A DNA stretch of 64,000 bases from Hepsetus odoe (lineage: Eukaryota > Chordata > Actinopteri > Characiformes > Hepsetidae), in the NCBI GenBank assembly GCA_017165825.1, contig CM029367.1, forward strand, positions 24,499,741-24,563,740. The letters are read 5' to 3'. Below the pieces are notes generated by a model. That model made no database searches, was not told the origin of the DNA, and was given only the letters and a program-made list of their open reading frames with translations. Below, one piece after another: positions 12,048 through 24,747 of the stretch (its first letter is position 1; each line of letters opens with the position of its first letter). The position numbers and the translations under genes are program-made.

Positions 12048-13522
12048 AGGTGAGGGGTCTGAGGGCAGGTACGTCTCTTACCTCCTCCTGAACTAAAGCA
12101 CCTCTCCTAGTTCATAGGGTCTGGACAGCATGGACTGAAGATCAGATGTTCTACAGCTTCCCCCTATGGAGAACAAACTCCGCCTGGAATTAGTCTCAAA
12201 TAGAAAGAGAAGCGCAAAATTAAAACAGGCAGTGAAACTTTAAGGCGTACCAATATTCACTCCCAAAAGTCTGGTTCCCAAAAAAGAAAAAGAGGAAAAA
12301 GTACCGAGAAAATACCGGAAGAGCACAGAGCACGCACATCTTTGGTCAAACCTTATTGGAGAGCACACTTGAATATGAAATTTAGAGATTTTAAATAAGG
12401 GACATCCTCCAATAAGGGAGTCTATGGTAGAGAGAGGTGGGGAGGACACGATGGTAGAAAGAAGGAGAGTGGAGGAATGCACACATGCATCAGTGGACAG
12501 AATCAGTGTGGCTGTGCTGACTGAGTATTGCTATTTTAATAAAATCTATTTAAATAAAAGTAAAAAAAAAAAAAAGTTTCCTTGAGTACTGAGCATCTAA
12601 CAGAACTGCAGTAAATCTTCGCCATCCTGCATCTATCAGCATTAGTACTAAAGTCTTCTGGGTTTTGTTCTTCCCTATTTGGGATCATTTGGGTAAAGCG
12701 TAGAAAGATAAAGGTCAAAAGTGAGAAGCCTGACCAAACAGGAAGCCGTTCTGATGCTGTGTTAATGTGAAATAGCTAAATTAAAACAAACATAGAATTA
12801 GAAACTAAATGTCACTGACAGCAAGTGACCACTTTTCTTTAAAATATGACTGAGGAGAAGTAAAAGTTCTTTCATTTGAAAATACACTAGAAAGTCCATC
12901 AAAGCTCAGTACATGTAACTAATCACTACTAATGTCATAATGTATAAAATTCCTTACTATTTTCATCATATGCAAGCTCTGGACAGATTTTCAAAATACA
13001 GATCAATCCAATTACAATGACACTTCAAACTCTCCAAGCACTGATAGGTTTCTTTCAGATGCTCTGTTACCCTCAGTGGTCAAAGCTAGAACTGCGATGG
13101 CTTTAATGGTTTTTCAAGCCTCATTTAAGTAACTTACAGTTGACCTCTTTACTCTAGCTATTCAATAATGCGGATGATCAGTTCCAACATGCTTTTTCGT
13201 TTTGCACTAGAGATATGAGAATAACAGGTAATGGCAGTATTCCAGAATTCTGCAATAATAGGGCAAAATCTACAGAGGGCAGAAAAGAGCTCTCAAAATA
13301 ATACCTGTCACAGATATGGATTTCAGAAACAGATTTAAATGATATTACTTCTTAAAACATGAAACAGTCTACAGTAACAATCTGCACCCATCTTTGTGTC
13401 TGTCCCTTTAACATGATGCAATGCATCTAGGTTAAAGGGCAAGGCAGCTGCACTGACATTTTAGGAGACTCAAAAAAATATACTAATTTATCTACTAAAT
13501 ACAGGACTTCTGGAGGCCAGTA
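12047..13522. other. Intergenic region upstream of pbld copy A
   Basis: No conserved coding sequence is seen on either strand. A short A-run lies at about 12562-12575. The last 20 to 30 bases before the start codon closely match the sequence upstream of copy B, so they belong to the pbld 5' UTR or promoter unit. Confidence 0.5.
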
Positions 13523-16500
13523 ATGGAGATTCCAATCTTTACTGTAGATGCATTTACTAAATCACCTTTCAAAGGCAATCCTGCAGCAGTCTGTCTCTTA
13601 GAGAATGTAAGTTGATCTGCACAACTCTTTCAGCATGTTTCAGCTGTTTATCTAGTGAATGAATGCTGGAATATCAGAACTAGATTGGCATACCTGTCAA
13701 TGGGTTTACTTTTATTAACCGTGAAATGTTTGTGACAAATCTAGAAACTGCAAGATGACCTTTATCAGAAAATTGCAGCTGAGATGAACCTTTCTGAGAC
13801 TGCATTTGTTACGAAGCTGAAATCAACAGACGACTTTTCTTCAGGTAAATAAGTAATTGACTCACATCTAATCTTGTTTAGGCATTTCTGTTAGATACTT
13901 TGCATGTTTTACACTTATTAGTTTGTAATGCAAGAAACAATTATTGAAAAGTTAAAAAAATAATGAAACAGATTTCATATTTCTTCTTTTTATTATACAG
14001 GACATAATAGTAATAAATGATTTAAGGAATCTGGAGCTATTTCAGTGTATAAAGTGCAAGGGTGAAAGCTGAACACGTGTGATCTCAGTTCCCTCAGACG
14101 TCACTATATCGAAAACTGTCATTCATCATTCACAGATAGAATCACATGGGGACGGGGTTACTTTGGCATATCAAGCACGGCGATATGCAATTAGATTTAC
14201 AAATTTCACTTTAAAATTCACTGTGCAAAAAATTAGTCTCGTGTTAATCCTGTTCAGAAGCAGCGTTGCTCTCTGTGGGCTTGGGACATCTGGGATGAGT
14301 TATTCTGGGCTGTCTGGAATTAAATAAAAGTCAAAGTAATTTTTTCTTGCATATCTCATTTCTCATAGCATGCAATATATTTTCTGATTTGGGGTTGTAT
14401 ATATGCTCTGTTTTGAATAAGTAATTTTATTTTAAAAGGAGTACGATTTGGGTTGCGCTGGTTCACCCCTACAAATGAGATTGAACTCTGTGGACATGCA
14501 ACACTGGCTTCAGCAGCAGTGCTCTTTTACAGAAAAGGTAAGAAATAATATCCAATATATTTCAATCAGCAATGGTAAATGCAGTTATAGTGCAGCTTCC
14601 CCATCCACCCAGAAAACACCAACCCTGTGGTTGTATTCGATACTCTGAGTGGAGAGCTGCGGGTTGGTCAGCGTGGAGAATCTTTAGTGATGGACTTTCC
14701 ACTCAACAGACCTGAGGCTCAGGTACAGACACTTCAGTACACCGTTCTGTAACCAGCACTCATCTGTAGCCTGTTAGACTGCAGTGTTCAAGGCAACAGC
14801 GCTTCATTTCTGTCTCTGCAGGACCCCAACAAATTCAGCAACCTCCTTAAGGTAAGGTGATGCAAATCAATTTCAGTCTTATTTATATATACATAAAACA
14901 CATCGTGAAGTGGAAAAAGTGAAAGTGACTATTTTTGGCATTGTGAAGCATAGCACAGTGAACCACAATGAAATTCAACCTCTGCTTTTTACCCATACAC
15001 ACCATGCAGCAGGGGGCCTGGGGAGCAGTCATGGGCATGGTACCTTGCTTAAGGGTACCTCAGGGCAACCTACTGGTCTGGGATTCGAACCCACAACCTT
15101 CTGATCCTAGGGCCAACTTTCAACTACTACAATCTTTACCTACAAACAAATACAAGTTAGACTTAAAATACTTATCTACTTAATATATTGGTAAAAAGAA
15201 TAAAAAGCACAATTTTAACCCGATCTTCTATTCCTTAATAGTTTATAGTTTACTAATGCATCACATTTCAGATGGCTTCTAAAACAAAAAAAGGTACCGA
15301 AAGGATACTTTAGAAGTAGTTTAAAGTCAAATTTAAGTTGGTCACCATGGTGGAGTCATTGTGGGACAGCCTTTAGTGCTGTGGCTCCTACACTTTGGAA
15401 TACATTACCAGCTGCAATCTGGGGGCCTCCTTCCATTTCTCTGTTTAAGTCTTTGCTAAAAACCCACCTTTTCTCCCAGGCTTTCCCTGATTATTCCACT
15501 TGCTTTGTGTATGATATGTGTGTTTTTGTTTTTTTTTAGAAACCCACTCTGTTAAGCGACCTTGGGTATAAGAAAGGCGCTATATAAGTTAAACGCATTA
15601 TTATTATTATCAAGCCATTTCAACAACATTTATCACCATTTCAGCAACATGCACAGTACACAGTGACACAAAACAACATTGATCAAGGATCACTGCCTAC
15701 TGAAAAAAGACAACATGTAACTATTGAAGTTTGGACAGTACATCATACTGCAAAAGGTACAAAATCAGACAATACAAGTAAGGAAAGAGGACATGAATCC
15801 AACACAGAGCAGGGACTGTAATGTGTGCGAATGCAGTATGCATTCTTTGATAGTCTTTGTAGCAGTCGAATGTTACAGCATAATCATTTTGACTTGGTTC
15901 CCTTTCAGTAGATCGTTTCTTATTTAAGTGTAAAAGTTATATTTGAGTAATGCTGATTTTTATAGAAAAGTTTGTAAAAGTTCACATGATTTTAATTCAT
16001 ATAAAATTTTTCTGACAATTTGCAGGCTGTTGTGGGAGATTTACCAGTTCAAGGGGTTTGTTACTGCAAAACCATGAAGGCACTTCTTGTCTGTCTGTCT
16101 GACACATGTGACAGGTTAGTTAAACATTAAAGGATTTGGGAAAACAATGCACTTAGAAAGGCAGTATTTACACTGTTTATGAGCCATTTGTGATACTTAA
16201 TGTGTAGCAGCAGTATAATGCTTTTTTTTTACACTAATTGGCTTCAGGTTAAAATAGGTCCTCATTTATTTAATGTGTTATCGCTGTTATATAAAGCAGA
16301 CAGTTACTTATCAGATTTTCTACAAAAGTGGGACACTTTAGGTCTGGAATTATGCTTCATATGTTGTAGACTTTTAATAACCTTTTCAAAAAGGCAAAAT
16401 CATCAAAAATATGCTGAAGGAACATGATAATACATTATTGATTGAAGGCAAGCACTCACATCGTTGAGCCCGGTGCCTGAGACTCTGCTGAAAAGTGAAG

Positions 16501-17120
16501 ACAGTGGAAGGATTAAGAGCGTTATTGTCACAATCAAAGGTGCACAGTCTGACTACGACTTCTTCTCCCGCGACTTTGCTCCATGGCATGGCGTCCCAGA
16601 AGATCCAGTGACAGGTAAATTCTGTTTGTTCATAAGTTTAACTAATCCGAGAAGTTCAGGATATAGAGCAACACAGTTGCCTCGGTATTGCAAATGTGTA
16701 ATGAACTCTAAAATTCACTTATTTTAGTTTGATGATAAAGAATGAACATTCTTTTTTGAAGGCTCTGCTCATACAGTCCTTGCTGCCTACTGGTCTGAGA
16801 AGCTAGGAAAGAAGAAAATGTTAGGTAGGTAATAACGCCCACTCAGAAGAGCTCAGATTTATTGTTACATTTTAAACCGTGCAAGGCAAGATAGTGAGAT
16901 ACTGAAATGTCTAATTTATGTTGAATTATGATTTGCACTTTGATCCAAAAATAGTCAAAATGATTCACCTCACCCCAGCTGCTCTACTTGTTTGCTGTTT
17001 GCTGCAGCCTACCAGTGCTCCAAACGCGGAGGTGAGCTAGAGTTGGAGTTGAGAGATGACACCCGAGTGGATATTGCTGGTCGAGCAGTGATCATCCTTC
17101 AGGGAACCCTCAAACTCTAG
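13523..17120 (+). CDS. pbld: PhzF-like isomerase family protein, pbld tandem copy A (284 aa)
   Basis: Phenazine-biosynthesis-like domain protein (PhzF fold, two similar alpha/beta halves). It is cytosolic, and its vertebrate substrate is not established. Nine exons: 13523-13606, 13745-13844, 14439-14537, 14613-14722, 14822-14851, 16026-16114, 16448-16614, 16762-16824 and 17008-17120 (stop 17118-17120). All introns are GT-AG and the phases close. The start is MEIPIFTVDAF, with the conserved GNPAAVCLLE next. NLSETAF has E46 at the position of the PhzF catalytic Glu. CGHATLASAAVLF is at 79-91, EDPVTGSAH spans exons 7/8, and the C-terminus is VIILQGTLKL. Length matches the roughly 288 aa of human PBLD. 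Intron 3 is only 75 bp. A SINE and a LINE tail occupy intron 5. A candidate poly(A) signal ATTAAA is at 17196-17201. Confidence 0.95.
14905..15112 (-). mobile_element. SINE family A, head-truncated, in pbld-A intron 5
   Basis: Shares the family A tail (GTGAAAGTGACT at the left) and the GGTACC steps in its body, plus a B-box-like TGGGATTCGAACCC. It loses similarity before the A-box end at the right. Confidence 0.8.
15310..15612 (+). mobile_element. LINE 3' terminal fragment in pbld-A intron 5
   Basis: The plus strand encodes a short segment of the type SAVAPTLWNTLPAAI and SLFKSLLKTHLF, which I recognise as the end of a fish LINE reverse-transcriptase frame. It is followed by AGCGACCTTGGGTATAAGAA, AAGGCGCTATATAA and an ATT-repeat tail. 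The copy is 5'-truncated, as expected for LINE insertions. Confidence 0.6.
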
Positions 17121-18818
17121 AGGAACCTGAGGAAAGGCCCTAGAACAATTATTCATGACGTGTATTGTGTGATGTTGACATTTACCTTTAATACAATTAA
17201 ACCTGTAGCCATAGGCTAAGGATCTGCTTAGACATGAAAATGGAAACAAATGTAAAGGTGTTAATGTCACAATGAAGACAGACATCATTAAAATATAACT
17301 TCTTTTATTGTTATTTTGCTCCATGGCCTGGAGTCCTCGATAAAAAGCAACTTTTTGTTTAATAAGCAACTTTTTTATTTTACAGTTAATTCATAATACT
17401 GGGCTACATTGTATAAAAAAATAATCAGAATTAATTTTATATGCCCTCATAACACTTATGCACCTTTTAGACTGGTATAAAATGGACTGTTCTGACTGGT
17501 TTGTACATAAACAAATGCAGGCTGAAAGGTGATTTCATACTATAGTACATTTCAACCACCCCTTTCAGATGTTTGGCATCTTTAAAAGGCTAAAAAAATG
17601 TATTTTATTTGCTTAGAAGTTACTCAAGGTTCTTTTGTGACCCTGCAGACTGCTGTATGCATTGGACTGGCCTGGGAATGGTGATAATGGCTTTGATTAC
17701 TCCTTTTGTATACAGACTGTCTGACTGTGGATTGGTAAAGTCCAAACTCTTTAGAGATGATTGTGTAATCTATTCCAGCCTGCTTTGCATCAACAACAGA
17801 TTTTCAGAAATCACCCACCCTGATCCCACAGCACAAACTTGGTTAGAGTTACTAGAGTTACATTAGATTACTTGTGATCTAGCTGATTACATTTTATTGA
17901 TACCAGTGCTTGTTTTTTTGTTTCATGTGATGTCAATCTGTAGGTTGTTAAAAGTTAACCTCAAACAGTGAAAAAATTACATTCAAAGTGTTTTTGGCAA
18001 ACAAGGTAACTCATTTCATCAGTTTTTGCCAAAAGTATAAAACGTTAAATGTCATTTTAACCGTGAAATGTTTATGACAAATCTAGAAACTGCAAGATGA
18101 CCTTTATCAGAAAATGGCAGCTGAGATGAACCTTTCTGAGATTGCATTTGTTACAAAGCTGAAATTAAACAAATCAGTGTAAAGGATACAGGTTTCTTAT
18201 AAGAACAATATTCAACAATATTAGTGTAAGGCAGGAAAAGTGCTGAACATTGGAACAAAAGAGTCAGTTAATGGGTAATATCAAACATTTGTAAGATCTT
18301 AAATCTCAAACCTGAAATTTCCCATGTTTTAACCTGCAGAGTGTTGTTAAAGTTCAGAGATGTCCTTTTGTTAAAGAGTGACCACAGTGAAGACCACACA
18401 AGATCCCTGCAGAGCTTAATGAGCCAAATGTCAGATTTTTAATACAATGACATATTCTGCAAAATGTCTTTCTGCAATCCCATCAAATGGAGGAAAGGAA
18501 AAAAATATTTGTACAGCATTGTTTTTTTAAGCTTTAAGGCTTTTTTTAAAAAGGCTGGAGTTCTTAAAACACAAGATTCTTTGCCATAATAACAGGTGTA
18601 GTGTTTATTTGGGGCCCAACAGCATTCATGTGCAGATCAGTTACACTGCATTTCTTGAAATAATAAACAGCACCGTTCTCTAAGGCTGACCCTACATTGT
18701 GCAATGCAGCCAGATCAAAGTCCAAGTTAACAGCACTGACACCGTACATCTACAAGTGTCTATAGGATAGAACTCAGCCCATTTACTGATCCAAATACAG
18801 GACTTCTGGAGGCCAGTA
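17121..18818 (+). other. Spacer between the two pbld copies
   Basis: Holds the 3' UTR of copy A and, at 18060-18170, a relic exon 2 (separate entry). No other conserved coding sequence is seen, and no transposon that I can name. Confidence 0.5.
18060..18175 (+). pseudogene. pbld: Relic third copy of pbld exon 2
   Basis: The stretch from CCGTGAAATGTTTATGAC through AATCTAGAAACTGCAAGATG matches the intron end and exon 2 of both intact copies. It reads KLQDDLYQKMAAEMNLSEIAF, where the catalytic-position Glu is kept but the next Thr is Ile. Similarity stops after AAGCTGAAATTAAAC, before the normal splice donor, and a stop follows. No exon 1 or later exon lies with it. It is a leftover of the tandem duplication, probably from unequal exchange. 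Confidence 0.85.
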
Positions 18819-21621
18819 ATGGAGATTCCAGTCTTTACTGTGGATGCATTTACTAATTTACCTTTCAAAGGCAATCCTGCAGCAGTCTGTCTCTTAGAGA
18901 ATGTAAGTTGCTCTAACAAACCCTGTCAACATGTTTCAGCTGTTTATCTAGTGAATGAATGCTAGAATATCAGAACAGATAAACTAGGATGGCATACCTG
19001 TCAATGGGGTAACTTTTATCATTAACCGTGAAATGTTTGTGACAAATCTAGAAACTGCAAGATGACCTTTATCAGAAAATTGCAGCTGAGATGAACCTTT
19101 CTGAGACTGCATTTGTTACAAAGCTGAAATCAACGGAAGACTTTTCTTCAGGTATTGCAGTTGTGCAGGACTGAAAGAAGTAGCTGACTCATTTTTACAC
19201 TTGCATGTATCACCTATCTTACTTGGTGACATTTTTCCATACATACAAACTACTATTCAAACCTGTTTCTCTAGATAACCCTCCGATTATATATGATCCT
19301 GCCTTGCCAGAAATACGTTTAACTACTGGGCAAAATGAGCTTTTGGGCTTTAGTACAAAATCTAATGTTTTAGATGATATTTATGCAGGAAAAACAGAAG
19401 ATTCTAGGATTCACAAACTTTTGAGCTTCTTTGTGTGTTACATAATCAAAAGTGTAATTACTGATTTGTCTTCAAAACATAAATGTATGAAAAAAAATTA
19501 CATTTGAGGAGACAGTATATGGGTTCCTCTGTAGGCCCTAGGGTTAGGATTAGGGTTAGGGTTAGGAAATCTACATTCTAACATTTTATTCATGCAGCAA
19601 AGCTGAACTGAATAAAAAGCTATTTAGTTTTAAAAAAAGAAAAAAGGAACACACATGAATTAATTATATATATAATTTCTTTATAAAAGGAGTACGATTT
19701 GGGTTGCGCTGGTTCACCCCCACAAATGAAATTGCACTCTGTGGCCATGCAACACTGGCTTCAGCAGCAGTGCTCTTTTACAGAAAAGGTAAGAAATAAT
19801 ATCCAATATATTCTAATAATCATCAACAGTAATTACAGTTAATAGTGCAGCTGTTACATCCCCTAGCAAACCCCAACCCTGTGGTTGTATTCGATACTCT
19901 GAGTGGAGAGCTGCGGGTTGGTCAGCGTGGAGAATCTTTAGTGATGGACTTTCCACTCAACAGACCTGAGGCTCAGGTACAGACACTTCAGTACACCGTT
20001 CTGTAACCAGCACTCATCTGTAGCCTGTTAGACTGCAGTGTTCAAGGCAACAGCGCTTCATTTCTGTCTCAATATTTTACCTGCAGGACCCCAGCAAATT
20101 TAGTAACCTGCTAGAGGTAAGTTTAAACAGCGCACAGTGCATCATACACAGATGTGTTAGTGTTTCTTTACAGAAGAACAAATTGCACAACAATTTGTGT
20201 TTCAAAACTTTTTTGTGAGATGCCAAAGAAGGACCACTATTAGTTTATAGTACCTCAAGGTAACATATCCAAGTCAGTGGGGTGGTGGTGGTCTAGTGGT
20301 AGGGTACTTGCCTATGGACCAGTGGCTCAACAGGTCAAATCCCACAAATCCCAGGTTCAAATCCCACTACCACCACTGGGTCCCTGAGCAAGACCCTAAA
20401 CCCTGAGGTGCTCCAGGGGGGACTGTCCCTGTAATTAGGACCTGTAAGTCGCTCTGGATAAGAGCTTCTGCTAAATGCTGTAAATGTAAAATGTCAATCA
20501 TATGATAAAAAATTCTGGCTCAGTCTGAAACATCTTACCATCTTCATCTCTTTCCTGACAGGCTGTTGTGGGAGATTTACCAGTTCAGGAAGTTTGCTAC
20601 TGTAAAACAATAAAGAAACTTCTAGTCTGTCTGTCTGACACATGTGACAGGTACTTTATTATAAATTTTATATAGTAAAGACTAGCACTGAAGAAATCTG
20701 TGGGCTGGGAAATCCTGTATGGATATGATTTATGAGCCATTTATGAAGCCACCTGTGTCGCAGGAGAATACTGTGGCTACAGGTTAAATTAGGTTGTCTT
20801 GCATATTATGAATTTTTACTTTTGAACTATGCAAAAATATAATACTTTGGGGTTAGAAATGATCCTTTGTAGACAATTTGTAGACTTCACAAATACACTG
20901 AAGGAACATGATATTGATTGAAGGTCAGCACTCACATCTTTGAGCCCAGTGCCTGAGACTCTGCTGAAAAGTGAAGACAGTGGAAAGATTAAGAGCGTTA
21001 TCGTCACAATCAAAGGTGCACCCGCTTCCCAGTCTGGATACGACTTCTTCTCCCGCAACTTTGCTCCATGGCACGGCATCCCAGAAGATCCAGTGACTGG
21101 TAAATTCTGTTTGACTCTTAACTTTGTACTAATATGAGAAGTTCAGGATATAAAGCAACATGTTTGCCCCTGCATTTTAAAAGTAGAATAAACCCTGAAA
21201 GAAACCATGGTTAAAAGAATTAAAATTCCATTCTTGAAGGCTCTGCACATACAGTCCTTGCTGCCTACTGGTCTGAGAAGCTAGGAAAGAAGAAAATGTT
21301 AGGTAGGTAATAAAGTTTACTTTGATATTACTTTCTTTTTTTTTTACTACACTATGAAAAATATATGAGCTCAAAGTTATTGTTAAATGATACAGTGCAA
21401 GGACAGATACTGAAATGTCTAATTTATGTTGAATTATGATTTGCACTTTGATCCAAAAATAGTCCAATACTCACCCCAGCTGCTCTACATGTTTGCTGTT
21501 TACTGCAGCCTACCAGTGCTCCAAACGCGGAGGTGAGCTAGTGTTGGAGTTGAGAGATGACAACCGAGTGGATATTGGTGGTCAAGCAGTGATCATCCTT
21601 CAGGGAACCCTCAAACTCTAG
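18819..21621 (+). CDS. pbld: PhzF-like isomerase family protein, pbld tandem copy B (287 aa)
   Basis: Second intact tandem copy. Exons: 18819-18902, 19052-19151, 19690-19788, 19867-19976, 20087-20116, 20562-20650, 20924-21099, 21240-21302 and 21509-21621 (stop 21619-21621). Exon structure and phases are the same as copy A, except that exon 7 is 9 nt longer (GAPASQSG against GAQSD), giving three more residues. It keeps GNPAAVCLLE, NLSETAF (E46), CGHATLASAAV and EDPVTGSAH. Substitutions from copy A include V5 for I, N13/L14 for K13/S14, and EVCYCKTIKK for GVCYCKTMKA. Intron 2 holds a telomere-like repeat and intron 5 a family B SINE. The 3' UTR appears to contain a 1.1-kb mariner-type element before the AATAAA at 23046. 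Both copies look functional. Confidence 0.95.
19538..19566 (+). repeat. Telomere-like TTAGGG repeats in pbld-B intron 2
   Basis: Four units of the vertebrate telomere repeat read GGGTTA, with one unit changed to GGATTA. The run is short and interstitial. Confidence 0.85.
20276..20500 (+). mobile_element. SINE family B, near full length, in pbld-B intron 5
   Basis: Plus-strand copy. The tRNA-like head has an A-box-like TGGTCTAGTGGTAGG and a B-box-like GGTTCAAATCCC. The body has CACTGGGTCCCTGAGCAAGA, and the 3' tail reads GTCGCTCTGGATAAGAGC then TTCTGCTAAATGC, a tail shared by many teleost SINEs. A 20-bp segment near the head is partly duplicated. Confidence 0.9.
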
Positions 21622-21803
21622 AGGAACCAGAGGAAAGATTCAGCAGATTTTGTATGATGCTTTTGGGTCGCCGGGCAGTCAGAATCCAGAGAACCACAGT
21701 GCGCTACACTGGACACATGAGTATGTTGTACAAGATTGTGGTCGACTTTTTACTGTTTCAAACGAACAGATTAGAAATTCCAGCCCTTTTTATTCTCAAA
21801 TTA

Positions 21804-22922
21804 CACTGCTCAAAAAAATGAAAAGAACACTTTTAAATCAGAGTATAGTGTCAATTCGGTTAAACCTTTGGGATATTGATCTGGTCAGTTAAGCAGAGGT
21901 AGAGCAAAGTAGCAGAGGGGGTTGTTAATCAGTGTCGGCTGTTTTGGTGTTGATGAAATTAACAACAGGTGCACTCAAGGGACAACAATGAGATGACCTC
22001 AAAAACAGGAACGGTTCTGCAGGTTGAGGCCACAGACATTGTTTCCTGCCTCATCTTTTTTTGACTGCTTTTCAGTAGTTTTGCATTTGACTAGGGTCAG
22101 TGTCACTACTGGTAACATGAGACGATATCGGGACCCTACAGAGGTCACACAGGCAGTCCAACTCCACCAGGACGGCGCATCAGTATGTGCCATTGCCAGG
22201 TGTGCAGGTGTGTCCCAGCACAGTCTGAAGAGTATGGAGGAAATTCCAGGAGACAGGCAGTTACTCTTTGAGAGCTGGGCAGGGCCGTTGAAGGTCCTTA
22301 ACCTATCAGCAGGACCCATATCTGCTCCTGGATGAGTACCTCCAGTGCCTTACAAAGTGACCTCCAGCAGGCCACTGGCATGAATTTTTCTGAACCATAT
22401 GAAACAAAGGGTGGCCTGAGGGCCCGATGTCCTCTAGTGGGCCCTGTGCTCACTGCCCGGCACTGTGGAGCTCGACTGGCATTTGCCAGAGAACACCAGA
22501 ATTGGCAGATGGACAGGGACAGACAGGGTCTGGACAAACTGCGGTGGCCATTATGCTGCCTGCAACATTGTTCAGCATGAGCAGTTTGGTGATGCTCTGG
22601 TCAGGATCTGGAAGGAGATACCCCAGGACACCTCTGGCAAGCATACAAGCACGTGGGGGCCATACAAACTACTGAGTACCATTCGGAGTTGCTGTAATGA
22701 CATTTCAGTAAATTGCACTAACCTGCCGCATCAGTTTTTCAGTTTAAATTTCTTGGTAACTTCAGATGAAGCCCTCTATAGGTTGATCCTTTTCATTTTC
22801 ATCAAATAATGTGGCCTTTTGTTCCCAACACATTACCCATTCCATATGAGTATGGATATGCAGCAGGCTTTTTGTTTAATTGAAGTGTTTTCAAAGTGTT
22901 CCTTTAATTTTTTTGAGCAGTG
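21804..22922 (+). mobile_element. Internally deleted Tc1/mariner-type transposon with intact ends (1119 bp)
   Basis: The terminal inverted repeats are clear: CACTGCTCAAAAAAATGAAA at the left and AATTTTTTTGAGCAGTG at the right, with a TA duplication on both sides. On the plus strand the transposase N-terminus begins with MRRYRDPTEVTQAVQLHQDG near 22116. Remnants follow in shifting frames (VGPVLTARHCGARLAFAREH), with large deletions. It is non-autonomous. It sits between the pbld-B stop and the likely poly(A) signal. Confidence 0.9.
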
Positions 22923-24747
22923 TAGTTTTAATGTTTTTAAATGGTTTGTGCCCCCATCTCCTTTTTAAAACGAATGAGACGGTCAACCAAGCATTTTGGA
23001 AATTAGACTGTTGCAATTAGAGATCCTCATGGTTTTGAAAGCTGCAATAAACCTACATCTTTTATAGCAAATGAAGTGATAACTTCTGTGCATGTTTCAA
23101 GCACTATATATTTTACAAATCAAATTTTCAGTCCTTCAGGATTTTGGTTTTTACGTTACAATTGTGCATTACTAAAAACCCTTGGAAGAAATGCTCCAGG
23201 GGGCATGTGCTGGCCATAAAGATTACAACAAAACAAAACTAGTTTTTCTTTTATCAAACTCTGGCCTAGAGCTGTGATTGTTCACCTTGTCAAAACCACT
23301 GATTATTTGATGAATTTGTGCTTTTTTATAATAATAATAATAAAATTTATTTAAAAAAAAGGGGGTCATGCTTCTTCAGAACTAAAAAGTCCTTTAAATG
23401 ACGGCTTTATTTCACAGAAAACAAACATCAGTACTATTTATATAAAGTTAAAATATGGATACAAAAAGCTGTTAAAGTCTCTGAAAGGGGTACAAGTGAG
23501 TAAAAAAAAACCACGTCAGCAATGTTACTTGATACAAATATGACAAATCTATGGTCCAGCATAACCATGAGGTATTGAAAGAACATACTGCTCCTATATG
23601 GTGACTGTTCTTATTCTTGTGCCAAAACATCCACAACCTGCAAAATGAAATGAAAAACAGTACCAGAGGAAAGTATCACGCTGAAAGTGATCACATGAAC
23701 GGGAATTGAGAGGTAGATTGCAGAACAGTCACTTTTCACATTTTGGAGGATTCATCACAGGTAGATTTTAGGCATTGCTTCATGAGCTGCAGGTGGTAGC
23801 TGAAAGATGTAGCATGAGTTAAGAAAAAAAAAACACTTATCAGGCAAGTCCTCAGCAAAATAATGCTGCATCGTAATCCTCACTCCAGCTACCTAAACGT
23901 TTCCCTTACCAACCCTTTATACCCTGTAGTCAGACTGTCTAATATCAGATTCAAAGAAACTGCTCATCATGCAGTAGTTTTACTGACCGTACAGGACATG
24001 ATGTTTGAGGTTTAGTTCTGCAGTAGAGCTATGAAGTCAGTGTAAGACACAGATCACATAACCAGGCAGAAGTGGGTTTTTTTTTTTTTTTTTTTTTTGC
24101 CTTTAGGCTCATTCACTTATATTTATATTTTAACTAGCCAGAGCACAATACTTTAAAAAGGGACATATTACAGAGTCAGCAATCAGTCTGAGATTTCTTT
24201 TTTCATGACCAGTACTCCACTCCCCTCCCCCCCAATGGGGCATACGCAGTTTTTTTAATAGCTTTTTGTTGCAGTGAAAAAACTGGCTTGTTTCTTGATG
24301 TTAATACGAGATGAATCCTCCCATAAACCCAAGCTTGACTAAAAAACCTGCGAGAAAATATTGCATTGTGGCAATTCATTTAAAGGTAACTACTGATAAA
24401 ATGGAGACATGAACATTCCCAAACAAGCAGCTATTATTAAAGCCATGGCAGTGAACATGCAAAACTTGAATACGTTGCAAAACTGCAGCACTCTGGTAGT
24501 ATTTGGTGCAGGCAACGTAAGCTTGTACTGCTGATGTTACTTAATGGTACTAAAGGTAACAACAATTTGTTCCCAGAGTAAAAGTCCAAAATGCCATTTA
24601 CTGACTCCCTCACTGATACCCTGTATAGTGGATGTTGTAGGATGAGTGATCAAGGGGACATTGTCAGACAAAGCTAACGTCTCAATTCTCATCTAATTGT
24701 TAAAATTACTTGATTTGGAAAATAAATAAATAAATATTTGACAATGT
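22923..24747. other. Convergent 3' regions of pbld-B and dna2
   Basis: An AATAAA on the plus strand at 23046-23051 probably ends pbld-B. Minus-strand AATAAA signals (plus TTTATT at about 23346 and 23406) could end a long dna2 3' UTR. No coding sequence is seen. A T-run at 24079-24098 and a C-run near 24220 are the only simple repeats. Confidence 0.5.

Noticed and set aside
20276..20400. tRNA-like segments with A and B boxes as possible tRNA genes
   Set aside because: They are the heads of SINEs. They lack a foldable complete tRNA and continue into SINE bodies and tails.
22024..22675. Several overlapping 80 to 100-codon frames on both strands
   Set aside because: They are frameshifted pieces of the deleted mariner-type transposase and their antisense shadows, not host genes.
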